A stretch of 64,000 nucleotides of DNA from Spirochaetota bacterium (GTDB taxonomy: Bacteria > Spirochaetota > UBA12135 > COTS27 > JAFLEE01). The stretch lies in the NCBI GenBank assembly GCA_017302015.1, contig JAFLEE010000018.1, forward strand, positions 9,693 through 73,692, given 5' to 3'. This document shows, one piece after another, positions 1-8,006 of the stretch (positions are counted from its first letter, which is position 1; the number at the start of each line of letters is the position of its first letter). A model generated the notes under the pieces. It worked only from the letters and a program-made list of their open reading frames with translations. It was not told where the DNA came from and searched no databases. A program made the translations under genes and the position numbers.

Positions 1-1193
1 GTGTGGATTCCCAATTCAAAGCCTTCTTTGGCGAGGAACCGGGCGAGGGCCTCCACCGGGGCCTTCCGCTCCAGCCGTCCCCCGATGAACTTGGCGTAAT
101 AGGGCGCCGAGTGGAGGATGAAATAAGTGGATGGAAGGCCGGCCTCCTTCTCGATGCGCGCCATGGCGAGGGCCTTCTCCGGATGGGAATCGATGTCGTG
201 GCGCATGCCGACGAGCACGGCGCCGCCTTCGCTCGCCGGGGCGGTTGAAAACTCGCCGAGGGTGGCGACCTTGTATCGGGGCTTGCGCAATTCTGCGAGG
301 AGGAGACGGTAATCGTCCCAGGAAAAAACCCCATCGTAGGCGCTCTCGCCCTCCGCCAGGGCTTCCAATCCGGGTCCTTGTGCGGCCGGGGCGAAGAAAT
401 CGGAAGTTCGGAGGACCGCTTCTTTTTCGACCGCCATGGGCAGGGGGGCCGCGGCGAGTTCGGCGCCATATTCCAATTCGATTTCCTGGGAATAAGACGC
501 GCCCTTCGCCACGGGAAATCCCTTCGCTTCCATGAGGATGAACGAGCGCTCGCCCAAATAGGGTTTCATGCGTCGGTCTTGCCAGATAAGGTCGGGCCCC
601 CCGGTCACGCGGATGGCGAGGTGGAATCCGTTCCCCTGGATGCGCCAGGCGCGGGCGGGAGCGAAGGCCAGGGGCGAGGAACCATCCCCGGTGACTGGCA
701 CGGGCGCGCTGCCCTGGGCGGTGATTTGGGCGCACGTGAGGAGCGCCGCCGGAACGGTGAGGAAGACATGGGTGACGAAGGCCGTGACCTCTTTCGTCAA
801 TTCGCCGCGCACCCTGCACACCAGCCGACCGGGGGATAGGACTTCCCAGCCGTAAGTGGACACCGAGAATACCGACTCGCCCGAGGGGTCGCTGGCGATC
901 TGGAGGGACGAAGCGCCGGTCGTGGCGACCACGGGGGTTTTCACGGGATAGAACCAATGGGATTTCCAGGGCGGCTCCATGCAGAGAAGCAGCGAGGCGG
1001 CGCTCAAGGTCTTCCCCGAATGGGCCAGGGAAAAGCCCCGGTCGTTCTTCCATTGGATCGTCCATCCATGGGCGTTGAGGGTTGGCGACGGGGCCTCGCC
1101 AAATGCCAGGGGCGCCGAGAGGAAAAGCGCGAGGACGGCCGAAGCGGCGAGATTGGAGAACTTGGGCCCGAGTCGGCGACGAGGTGCGATCAT
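1..1193 (-). CDS. Secreted polysaccharide deacetylase-like protein (3' end outside window)
   Basis: The reading frame is open from ATG at 1193 to the window edge, giving 397 visible codons. AGGAG lies 6 bases before the ATG. The N-terminus (MIAPRRR, then a hydrophobic stretch ending near APLAFG) looks like a Sec signal peptide. The middle of about 250 residues matches nothing I recognise. From about residue 325 a NodB-type deacetylase domain begins: RHDID fits the metal-binding and catalytic-base motif 1, and FELGIH at the edge fits the start of motif 2. The domain is cut by the window, so the later motifs cannot be judged. It lies 58 bases downstream of a LacI regulator on the same strand and may share its transcript. 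The substrate is unknown; a glycan N- or O-acetyl group is a family-based guess. Confidence 0.7.
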   Translation of the reverse strand, partial: MIAPRRRLGPKFSNLAASAVLALFLSAPLAFGEAPSPTLNAHGWTIQWKNDRGFSLAHSGKTLSAASLLLCMEPPWKSHWFYPVKTPVVATTGASSLQIASDPSGESVFSVSTYGWEVLSPGRLVCRVRGELTKEVTAFVTHVFLTVPAALLTCAQITAQGSAPVPVTGDGSSPLAFAPARAWRIQGNGFHLAIRVTGGPDLIWQDRRMKPYLGERSFILMEAKGFPVAKGASYSQEIELEYGAELAAAPLPMAVEKEAVLRTSDFFAPAAQGPGLEALAEGESAYDGVFSWDDYRLLLAELRKPRYKVATLGEFSTAPASEGGAVLVGMRHDIDSHPEKALAMARIEKEAGLPSTYFILHSAPYYAKFIGGRLERKAPVEALARFLAKEGFELGIH

Positions 1194-1251
1194 CGGAATC
1201 TCCTGAGATCGTCGCAGGCGGGAATGAAGGGTCGAGGTTTCGGGGAGTCGT

Positions 1252-2295
1252 TCATGGGGCCCCGGAACTTTCCCGGCGGATGAGGACGGGCGGGAGGGCA
1301 AGTGAAACGGGCGCCCCTTCGCGCGCCGTAAGGGCCGAGCGCATGAGATCGAGGGCCCCTTGGCAGAGCCCGGCGAAATCCTGCTTCACGGTGGTCAGGG
1401 AGGGGATGGCATGGGCGGCGAGTTCGAGGTCGTCGCATCCCACCACGCTCACCTTCCCGGGAACCGAGAGGCCGGCTTCGTGCAGGGCGCGCATCGCCCC
1501 CAGGGCGGTGGCGTCGTTATTGCAGAAGAGGGCACTCTCCGGGAAATTGGGTCCGATGAGGCGGCCCAGGGCTTCGTATCCCTGGCGGATGCCGGCGGTC
1601 GGAAGGGCCCACTCGGGGCCGGGAAGGGCGGAGAACTCCCGGTGCGCCCGCAGCCAACCGCTTCGCCTCGCCGCTCCCACTTCCGCCGCGTCGCTGGGCA
1701 TGAGGAGCGCGACGCGGGGATGGCCGAGTTCCAGGAGATGGCGCGTGGCGAGGTAGCCGAGGGCTTCTTGGTCGATGCCGACGCCGAGGTCGGCCCCACC
1801 GCTACGGTTGAGGCGCACCACGGGGAGGAGGCGGGAACGGCAATAGGCGGGGATGCCCTCGGGGTTCCAATCGCCGTAGAGGAAGACTCCCAGGGGGCCC
1901 TCGAAGAGGAGGCGCTTGCGGAAGAGGGCCTCGCTCTGGGGCGCGTCGGCCCCCCCGTGGGATTCGAGCACCACGAGTTCAAAGCCCGCGCGCTCGGCCA
2001 GGAGCCCGAGGCGGTCGCGGATTTCCTCGAGGACGGGGTCGGCCACCACGTCGGGGCGCATGCGCTTGGACACCAGGAGGCCGAGGCATTTTCGGGTGCG
2101 GTCGCGCCGCCGCCCCACCGGCCGCCGTTGGTAGCCCAGGCGTTCGGCCGCCTGGCGGATGCGCGTTCCCACTTCTTCGCTCACCAGGGCTGCATCGGTG
2201 AAATACCTGGAAATCGTGGCCACCGAGACCCCGGTTTTGAGGGCCAGGGTGCGGATGGTGGGGGAGCGCCGTGATTTGGATCCGGGGTGTAACAT
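1252..2295 (-). CDS. LacI-family transcriptional regulator
   Basis: This is a 347-residue protein with a LacI-type helix-turn-helix near residues 12-60 (TIRTLALKTGVSVATISRYF) followed by a periplasmic-binding-protein-like sensor domain. Length is normal for the family. The ATG at 2295 has no recognisable ribosome-binding site. A possible -10 (TATCAT, 2308 down to 2303) would start the RNA almost at the ATG, so the message may be leaderless. The gene is followed by the deacetylase-like gene and is divergent from the queuosine-precursor transporter at 2505. It probably senses a sugar; the ligand cannot be told from sequence. Confidence 0.92.
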   Translation of the reverse strand: MLHPGSKSRRSPTIRTLALKTGVSVATISRYFTDAALVSEEVGTRIRQAAERLGYQRRPVGRRRDRTRKCLGLLVSKRMRPDVVADPVLEEIRDRLGLLAERAGFELVVLESHGGADAPQSEALFRKRLLFEGPLGVFLYGDWNPEGIPAYCRSRLLPVVRLNRSGGADLGVGIDQEALGYLATRHLLELGHPRVALLMPSDAAEVGAARRSGWLRAHREFSALPGPEWALPTAGIRQGYEALGRLIGPNFPESALFCNNDATALGAMRALHEAGLSVPGKVSVVGCDDLELAAHAIPSLTTVKQDFAGLCQGALDLMRSALTAREGAPVSLALPPVLIRRESSGAP

Positions 2296-2301
2296 AAAAA
2301 T

Positions 2302-2312
2302 AATGATACATT
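2302..2312. promoter_or_regulatory. Candidate autoregulatory operator (AATGNNNCATT)
   Basis: An 11-base interrupted palindrome AATGATACATT sits 7 bases upstream of the LacI gene start, in an AT-rich patch of otherwise GC-rich DNA. It overlaps the possible -10 of that gene. Position suggests autoregulation, but 4-base arms can occur by chance. Confidence 0.3.
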
Positions 2313-2504
2313 CTGGGCCGAAACCGCCGGGAAGTCAAGGGTTCATGCGAGGGGGCGAATGAGCCCCATCGCTCCATTTTTTCCCACCGGAACCGGCAGT
2401 GGGGGCGAGTTTGCCCGGGGGCCTGTCTGCGGATAGATTCCATGGGCGCCGGGCGCTGCCGGGAGCCGTACGGCTCAAGGGGGCCGCCCGACCAAGGACG
2501 GCCC

Positions 2505-3209
2505 ATGCCCCGCGTCTACAAGCATTACGATTTCATCCTCGGCGCCTTCGTCACTGTGCTCATCTGCTCCAATTTCATCGGGGCGGCCAAGCAAGCGGTG
2601 GTGACCCTGCCGTACTTCGGGGAACTCACCTTCGGGGCCGGGGTGCTCTTCTTCCCCATCTCCTACATCTTCGGGGATATCCTCACCGAGGTCTACGGCT
2701 ACGGCCTCGACCGCCGGGCGGTGTGGGCCGGTTTCGCGGGGCTGGCCTTCGCGTCGCTGATGTCGGCCGTCGTGGTGAACCTGCCCCCCGGCCATAGCGA
2801 TTTCATGAAGACCTACCAAGGAGCCCTCGAGACCGTCTTCGGGAACGCCTGGCGCATCGCGCTGGCCTCCATGGTGGCCTTCTGGACGGGGAGTTTCGCC
2901 AATAGTTTCGTGCTGGCGAAGTTAAAGATCATGACGAAGGGAAGATTTTTGTGGATGCGCACCATCGGGTCGACCCTGGTGGGCGAACTCGTGGATTCCT
3001 CCCTCTTCTATTTCATCGCCTTCTACGGCATCTGGTCCACGGCCGATGTGGTGAAGGTGGCCATCGTGCAGTACCTCTTCAAGACCGGGTGGGAGGTCGT
3101 CATGACGCCGGTGACCTATCGCGTGGTGGCCTTCCTCAAGCGCACCGAGAACGAGGACTATTTCGACCGGGGGACGAACTTCTCCCCGTTCCGCCTCAAG
3201 AACGAGTAG
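2505..3209 (+). CDS. Queuosine precursor transporter (YhhQ/VUT family)
   Basis: A 234-residue polytopic membrane protein with about six hydrophobic segments. It has the family signature FPISYIFGDILTEVYGYG, in which the acidic and aromatic residues typical of YhhQ/DUF165 proteins are present. These inner-membrane proteins import preQ0/preQ1 for queuosine tRNA modification. I chose ATG 2505 (MPRVYKHYDF) because AAGGA lies 8 bases upstream. The longer frame from 2442 would add an arginine/glycine-rich leader unlike the family. I looked for a preQ1 riboswitch in the 200-base leader and did not see one. It is divergent from LacI, and its neighbours suggest no functional link. Confidence 0.88.
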   Translation: MPRVYKHYDFILGAFVTVLICSNFIGAAKQAVVTLPYFGELTFGAGVLFFPISYIFGDILTEVYGYGLDRRAVWAGFAGLAFASLMSAVVVNLPPGHSDFMKTYQGALETVFGNAWRIALASMVAFWTGSFANSFVLAKLKIMTKGRFLWMRTIGSTLVGELVDSSLFYFIAFYGIWSTADVVKVAIVQYLFKTGWEVVMTPVTYRVVAFLKRTENEDYFDRGTNFSPFRLKNE

Positions 3210-3234
3210 GCCGCCCGATCGCCGGGCAGGGTTC

Positions 3235-5724
3235 TCACCACTGTAGTTCCGCCACGGTGCGCCCTTCAAGGGGGAACGTCCACGCGACCCAGCCAGCCTC
3301 CGGCATGCCGCGGGGTGCGGAGGCCGGGAGGGCGACTCCTTGGCGCGTGAGCCGGTAGGACTTGGGCGCGGCACCCCTTACGGGGATCAGGAGCGTGACC
3401 TGAGGGTACGGTTCGGCGGCCTCGGCCGGGTTCACCACCGCCGTGACCCGACCGTCGGCATGGAGGGCCGCGGCTACGTAAATCCCGGAAAGCGGTTCGC
3501 CCCCTTCGCCCGCAAGGCCTACATCCAAGCGCCGGCCCCCGGCCTCGGCCAAACGCAGGTAGTCTTCAAAAACGCGGTAGGCGGGGTAGGGAACTCCGTC
3601 CTTCGAGATGAGGGAAAAATGGTGCTCGAGCCCCCCGCCGTGGAAGAGGTTCATCCGGGTATAGCCCCCCGCGGTGAAACGGGCCAAGGCCCGGTCAGTG
3701 AGGAGGGCTTGGATTTCGGGGTTGTACGTCCCCTGGAACCATTCCCCCGGCTTCCAGGGGAAGCCCATCTCATCCCAATAGACCACGGGGTCCAGTCCGA
3801 GGCTGTAGAGTTTCCCGGTGAGGAGTCCCGCCGGCACATCCCACCCGGGAGCTTTTCCGGCGTAGGGATGGAAGCCGAACTGGTCGCCGAGTTCCAGGGC
3901 GCCCGTCGCCGCCATGACTTCGAGATAACTTTCGTTGAAGCCCGCCATGCCCGCGGAGACGATGGGCACCCCGGGCGCCTTGGCCCGGATCACCGCCGCC
4001 ACCGCCTTGAAGAGGACGGCGTATTCCTCCGCCGTGCCGCGGTAGAACTGGCGGATATTGGCCTCGTTCCAAACCTCATAGAGCCGGATGGAGGCCCCGT
4101 AGCGCTCGATGACCTCGCCCGTGAAGGCCGCGAACTTCACGGGGTCGGGGGGCACGCAATGGGGACGTCCCGCCCGTTTGCCGTCGGCGTAGCGCTCGGG
4201 GCTGATGGCGAGCCATTCGGGGCAGCCCATGAGCACCGCATGGACCGGCGCCCCCAGCCCCGCCACCTCGGCGAACCAGGCATCCACGGCCTTCCACCTC
4301 GCCGGGTCCGAAGGGGGGCCCACCTTATTGAGGCGCAAATCGGCCCGGGCGTAGGTCCATCGCTTCGCGAGCTCCGGGGGGATCTTGGCCGGTCCGCCGA
4401 TGTCGATGACCATGGCCCCCGCGACCCACGGCGGGGTGCCCTTGGGCCGGGTCTCGATTTGAACGGCATCGAAGCGGATGGGGCGTGTCCCGGGGTTCCC
4501 CAGTTGGAGGTCCATGGACGGCCCCGGGGCCAGGGGCACGCACCGGGTGACCTCCACCGGCTGGTTGCCCAAGTCCATGCTGTCGTAATTTCCCGGGCCG
4601 TTGGCGTCGATGTAGCGGAAGAGTTCGTTCCACCGAAGGGCCTCGCCTTGCTTCACCCAAAGCCCCGCGCCGGTGGCCTCGAAGGCGACCTGGGCGCGAA
4701 GCCAGGCCGTCTGGGTACGTTCGGGGATCCGAAGGGTCGCCACTTCCCCCGGCGCCAATTGCCGGCCGACCCCTTCTTCGGAGGTTTGTGGCGGCAAATC
4801 CAGGTCGCTGCCGTCGAACCGGCCCCAGCGCTTCAGGGGGAGGGCCCCCTCGGGGTCGACCTGCCCCACGGGCGAACGCCGGGAGAAGGGCCCGAGGATG
4901 GGGATCTTCGGGTCGAGGACGAGTGAATCGGCATCGCCGATCGCCACGCGGCCTTCGCGCCAATCCAGGGCCAGGCGGGCCAAGCCGCACACCATGGCGG
5001 GCGCCCCGTCTCCTTCCCTGGTGAGGCGACCATCGGTGCAAACGATGCTAAAGCGTTTCCCGGACCGGACCCCGGCCACCAAGGGCACCACGTCCCGGCC
5101 ATCCGACCTCCGGGTTCGGATGATGGGGATATACTGGGCCCCACCCACCGGCACGACCCACATGCCCTGGCGGAAGCCCGTCTGGTCCGAAAAAGCGCCG
5201 GCCAAGTAGCGGGTACCCAGGGCGGTGAGGGTGTGGCGGGTGCCCGTGTCGTGGCGCGGCGGATCGTAGAGGTATTCCAGGCCGAGGTGGCCCATCAGTT
5301 CCTGGGTTTGCCAGGCCCATTTGGGCTCGCGGGGTGAGAGGCGCCAGGCGTGGTCGGGGCCCTCCTCCATGGCGATCAACCACGGCAGGCGCGAGTCGAG
5401 GGCGATCAGCACGCCCCCCTCATCGGCGTGACGCTTCAGGTCGGCGATCCGCTCCCGGGGAATCGTGTCGCCCGGCATCATCAGCACGGGGACCGCCGAG
5501 GGATTGAACTCCGCCCCGCCCATTTGGTTCGCGGTGAGACGCACCACGGTCAGGCCCCCCTTGGCGAGCCAGGCGGCGACCCGGTCGAGCCAGGGGCGGT
5601 CGATGGTGAACCGGGTTTCGGACCCTCCGATGGCGGGGTCCCACACGGCCACGGGCGCGGCCCAGGCGAGGCTGATAAGCCATCCCGCGATGGCGAACCA
5701 CTTGGAGCGGAATAAAGAGACCAT
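3235..5724 (-). CDS. Secreted clan GH-A glycoside hydrolase, multidomain
   Basis: 829 residues from ATG 5724, with GGAGG 6-10 bases upstream. The N-terminal hydrophobic segment (FAIAGWLISLAWAAPVA) looks like a signal peptide. Residues about 70-150 (VLMMPGDTIPRERIADLKRH, then GGVLIALDS) resemble the class-I amidotransferase-like domain seen in GH42-type enzymes. Residues about 290-420 look like a beta-sandwich or carbohydrate-binding region. A TIM barrel follows with YEVWNEANIR (predicted acid/base E554) and YWDEMGF (predicted nucleophile E652). Their spacing of about 98 residues fits clan A, perhaps GH39-like. The start lies 39 bases from the divergent AraC gene at 5764, its likely regulator. 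The exact family and substrate are uncertain. Confidence 0.8.
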   Translation of the reverse strand: MVSLFRSKWFAIAGWLISLAWAAPVAVWDPAIGGSETRFTIDRPWLDRVAAWLAKGGLTVVRLTANQMGGAEFNPSAVPVLMMPGDTIPRERIADLKRHADEGGVLIALDSRLPWLIAMEEGPDHAWRLSPREPKWAWQTQELMGHLGLEYLYDPPRHDTGTRHTLTALGTRYLAGAFSDQTGFRQGMWVVPVGGAQYIPIIRTRRSDGRDVVPLVAGVRSGKRFSIVCTDGRLTREGDGAPAMVCGLARLALDWREGRVAIGDADSLVLDPKIPILGPFSRRSPVGQVDPEGALPLKRWGRFDGSDLDLPPQTSEEGVGRQLAPGEVATLRIPERTQTAWLRAQVAFEATGAGLWVKQGEALRWNELFRYIDANGPGNYDSMDLGNQPVEVTRCVPLAPGPSMDLQLGNPGTRPIRFDAVQIETRPKGTPPWVAGAMVIDIGGPAKIPPELAKRWTYARADLRLNKVGPPSDPARWKAVDAWFAEVAGLGAPVHAVLMGCPEWLAISPERYADGKRAGRPHCVPPDPVKFAAFTGEVIERYGASIRLYEVWNEANIRQFYRGTAEEYAVLFKAVAAVIRAKAPGVPIVSAGMAGFNESYLEVMAATGALELGDQFGFHPYAGKAPGWDVPAGLLTGKLYSLGLDPVVYWDEMGFPWKPGEWFQGTYNPEIQALLTDRALARFTAGGYTRMNLFHGGGLEHHFSLISKDGVPYPAYRVFEDYLRLAEAGGRRLDVGLAGEGGEPLSGIYVAAALHADGRVTAVVNPAEAAEPYPQVTLLIPVRGAAPKSYRLTRQGVALPASAPRGMPEAGWVAWTFPLEGRTVAELQW

Positions 5725-5763
5725 AGAACCCTCCGGGGACCCGATCGAACATTTTAATCCGGT

Positions 5764-6621
5764 ATGGCAAGATGGGCCATGCCTGCCCGTGCTCCGCGTT
5801 TATCCAGGATTGCTCGACCTACTAAAGCCCGCCCGAGGGATGACGCGCCGAGCGGGCCCCGCGCGCCCGCCTACGTGTTCGTGAGCGCGATGGCTTCCAA
5901 CCCGACCTGGCGCATGGATGGCCAAAAACACGCCTTTTCCGAGATGATTTTGGTCTACCGGGGGTCCCAATCCGTGGCGTTCCGCCCGGGGCACCACCCA
6001 TCTAGTGGGCCGATGGGGCGGGAGACCGCCGCGTCCGGCGAAGTGCTTCTATATCCAGCAGGGCTTTTCCATAGCGAGGCCTCGAACCCGCGGGATCCGG
6101 TGGAAACGGTTTGCGTGGCTTTCCGGGGCGCCCCCGGCGGGACCCTGCAAAAATTGATGGATCGAGAGGGGCATCTCCGCCTCATGGGCCGATGGCTCTA
6201 CGAGACCCGGTTCCAGGACTACCCCGGCATCGGCCGATTGCGCGACGCCTACGTGGCCGCCATGGTCCAGGAGTTCCGGCGATTGGCGGCCCTCCCGGCC
6301 GAAGACGCCGCCGTGGGCCGGGTCCGCTCCCATATCCACGGGCACCTGCCGGCGCCCCTGGGACTCTCCGACCTCGCGGCGGTGGCCGGCATGAGCCGGT
6401 CCCATTTTTGCCGCCGCTACCACGCCCTCACCGGACGCACCCCGATGGAGGATCTCTGGCGCATCCGCCTGGAAGAAGCGCGGGCCCTCGTTCTTTCGAG
6501 CCGGAACAGCCTAGGCGCCATCGCCCGGGAAACCGGCTTCCGCAACCCGTATCATTTCAGCCGGAAATTCCGCCAAGTCTATGGCATGGCGCCGGGGTCG
6601 CTGCGCAAAGGCGCCGACTAG
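5764..6621 (+). CDS. AraC-family transcriptional regulator
   Basis: A 285-residue protein (270 if the downstream ATG at 5779 were used would start MPARAPRL). The C-terminal two-helix-turn-helix AraC domain covers about residues 190-283: GLSDLAAVAGMSRSHFCRRY, then the second motif GAIARETGFRNPYHFSRKFR. The N-terminal half reads as a cupin-type ligand domain (GRETAASGEVLLYPAG). Neither candidate start has a good ribosome-binding site. The gene is divergent from the secreted hydrolase at 3235-5724 with a 39-base gap, which suggests that it controls that hydrolase. Confidence 0.9.
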   Translation: MARWAMPARAPRLSRIARPTKARPRDDAPSGPRAPAYVFVSAMASNPTWRMDGQKHAFSEMILVYRGSQSVAFRPGHHPSSGPMGRETAASGEVLLYPAGLFHSEASNPRDPVETVCVAFRGAPGGTLQKLMDREGHLRLMGRWLYETRFQDYPGIGRLRDAYVAAMVQEFRRLAALPAEDAAVGRVRSHIHGHLPAPLGLSDLAAVAGMSRSHFCRRYHALTGRTPMEDLWRIRLEEARALVLSSRNSLGAIARETGFRNPYHFSRKFRQVYGMAPGSLRKGAD

Positions 6622-6736
6622 GTCGTGCCACGCGGCGAAAGCGGCCCCAGAACGGACCGCGGTTTTCGCCCGCGGGATTGCGCGAGGCCAAGAGCGGGGT
6701 GGCATTCGGCACCGCCGTGGCGTGGGCCGCGAACGT

Positions 6737-7609
6737 TCAGGTTCCCTGGAAATAGCCGCGGAAATACTTGTACCACATTCCCAATTTCTTCGCGCTGAAA
6801 TCGATGGCCTCGTAGGGGAGCGCTTGGATTCGCCGCAGACGATAGCCGCCCTTGAGGATGAAGAGGTTCATGTATTTATTGTCGATGGCCTTGGATGGGC
6901 ACGCGTAGATGCAGCGCATGCACCACATGCACCGCCCCCCGAAGACGATTTTTCCATCGACTTCCGCGATATTCCCCGACGGGCAGTGTTTGATGCAATT
7001 ACCGCAATACGTACAGGTTTTACCGGCGCGCAGGTATTTCCCGAAATAACGGGCGCCGTATCGATCCTCGAGGATGCCGATCCCGCGCAGGAGGCGCCTC
7101 GCGATCGGCCCGCAGGGGAGTTCTTTCCGCTCGCCGGCCAGGAGCGACGCCGCGAGCGCCTTCACCCGGTGCGCGGCCGCCTCGACGAGGGCCCGGTTGA
7201 GCCGGTCATCGTAGGACAGCAGCCAATTGCACGGCATGGGGATGAGGGTGTCGTGAAAAACGTCGTACCCCTTGTTGGTGAGGAGCCGTATGGCCCGTTT
7301 ACTCGAGCCGTAATTGATCGCGTGGTAATCCCCCGCGCTTTTCATGATGAAGACGGGCTTGCGCGCCGCCGGTAAAGATTCGAGGAAGGCGTAGACGAGG
7401 CCCGGGCAGTCGAACCCGAGCACCGGGTGAGCGATCCCGATGAGCGCGTATTCGTCCACCGAGATCGGGAGCCGCCCCCTCTGAACTTCCTCTATTTTAA
7501 CCGTATCGACCTGATAGGCACGGGTGCTCATCTCTGCAGCCAAGAGATCGACGAGGTGCTCGGTATTACCCGTTCCTGAGAAGTAATAGATCGCGCAGCG
7601 TCTCGTCAT
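6737..7609 (-). CDS. EFR1-type flavodoxin-ferredoxin fusion protein
   Basis: 290 residues. The N-terminus (IYYFSGTGNTEHLVDLLA) carries the FMN-phosphate loop of flavodoxins. The C-terminal third holds two 4Fe-4S motifs, CTYCGNCIKHCP and CMWCMRCIYACP. This order is that of the EFR1 family of electron carriers, thought to move low-potential electrons in anaerobes. No signal peptide, so it is cytoplasmic. Base use is less GC-rich than its neighbours, with more AT-ending codons, a hint of different ancestry. It is convergent with AraC and divergent from the FAD protein; no partner enzyme is adjacent. The redox partner is unknown. Confidence 0.9.
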   Translation of the reverse strand: MTRRCAIYYFSGTGNTEHLVDLLAAEMSTRAYQVDTVKIEEVQRGRLPISVDEYALIGIAHPVLGFDCPGLVYAFLESLPAARKPVFIMKSAGDYHAINYGSSKRAIRLLTNKGYDVFHDTLIPMPCNWLLSYDDRLNRALVEAAAHRVKALAASLLAGERKELPCGPIARRLLRGIGILEDRYGARYFGKYLRAGKTCTYCGNCIKHCPSGNIAEVDGKIVFGGRCMWCMRCIYACPSKAIDNKYMNLFILKGGYRLRRIQALPYEAIDFSAKKLGMWYKYFRGYFQGT

Positions 7610-8006
7610 GGGATGCGTGGCTGGAAAGCCGCCGCCATGATTATAGAATCAAGGAAATTCCCATGCCGGACGCGGGGGAATGGTAAGGCCTGCGAGACTT
7701 CGAAGAGGGCCAGTGTGAATAACGGACACCGCGGGTGAATCTCTGCCATCGAACCGAAAGGCCCGGGACAGGACGCGCTCGGAGCATGAGTCTCCCAACG
7801 GTCCGTGGTGACGCCGAAGGTAGGGATCCACGCGATGGCGGAAATGTATAAACTTACCGAAATTCCGGAGACTCGGAATGGCTGAAATCAGGCTGAAAGG
7901 GTTTCGCGGTCATCATGCATGGCGTGAAAGTGACCAAAAAATGTCTTTTTTTTAAACAATTGAAAGTGAATTTCTGCCCATACTTTGACCGCCTACGGAG
8001 CCGATA
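7610..8006. other. 397-base divergent intergenic region
   Basis: No convincing gene is seen between the EFR1 and FAD genes. The right 100 bases are AT-rich and contain two copies of TGAAAGTGA and a run of eight or nine T. A GGAG lies 8 bases before the FAD start. The left 250 bases show no clear feature. Confidence 0.6.
7925..7969. repeat. Direct repeat TGAAAGTGA x2 upstream of FAD gene
   Basis: Two perfect 9-base copies lie at 7925-7933 and 7961-7969, 36 bases apart start to start, ending 37 bases before the ATG at 8007. Direct repeats near a promoter are typical AraC- or response-regulator-type sites. A weak -35 (TTGAAA, 7960-7965) overlaps the second copy. The binding protein is unknown. 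Confidence 0.4.

Noticed and set aside
16-1065. 349-codon minus-strand frame at the window start
   Set aside because: Arg/Pro-rich shadow. The neighbouring frame from 1193 has a signal peptide, a ribosome-binding site and a deacetylase motif.
2296-2504. preQ1 riboswitch upstream of the queuosine precursor transporter
   Set aside because: No recognisable preQ1 aptamer consensus (A-rich tail with short C-rich loop) was found in the 200-base leader.
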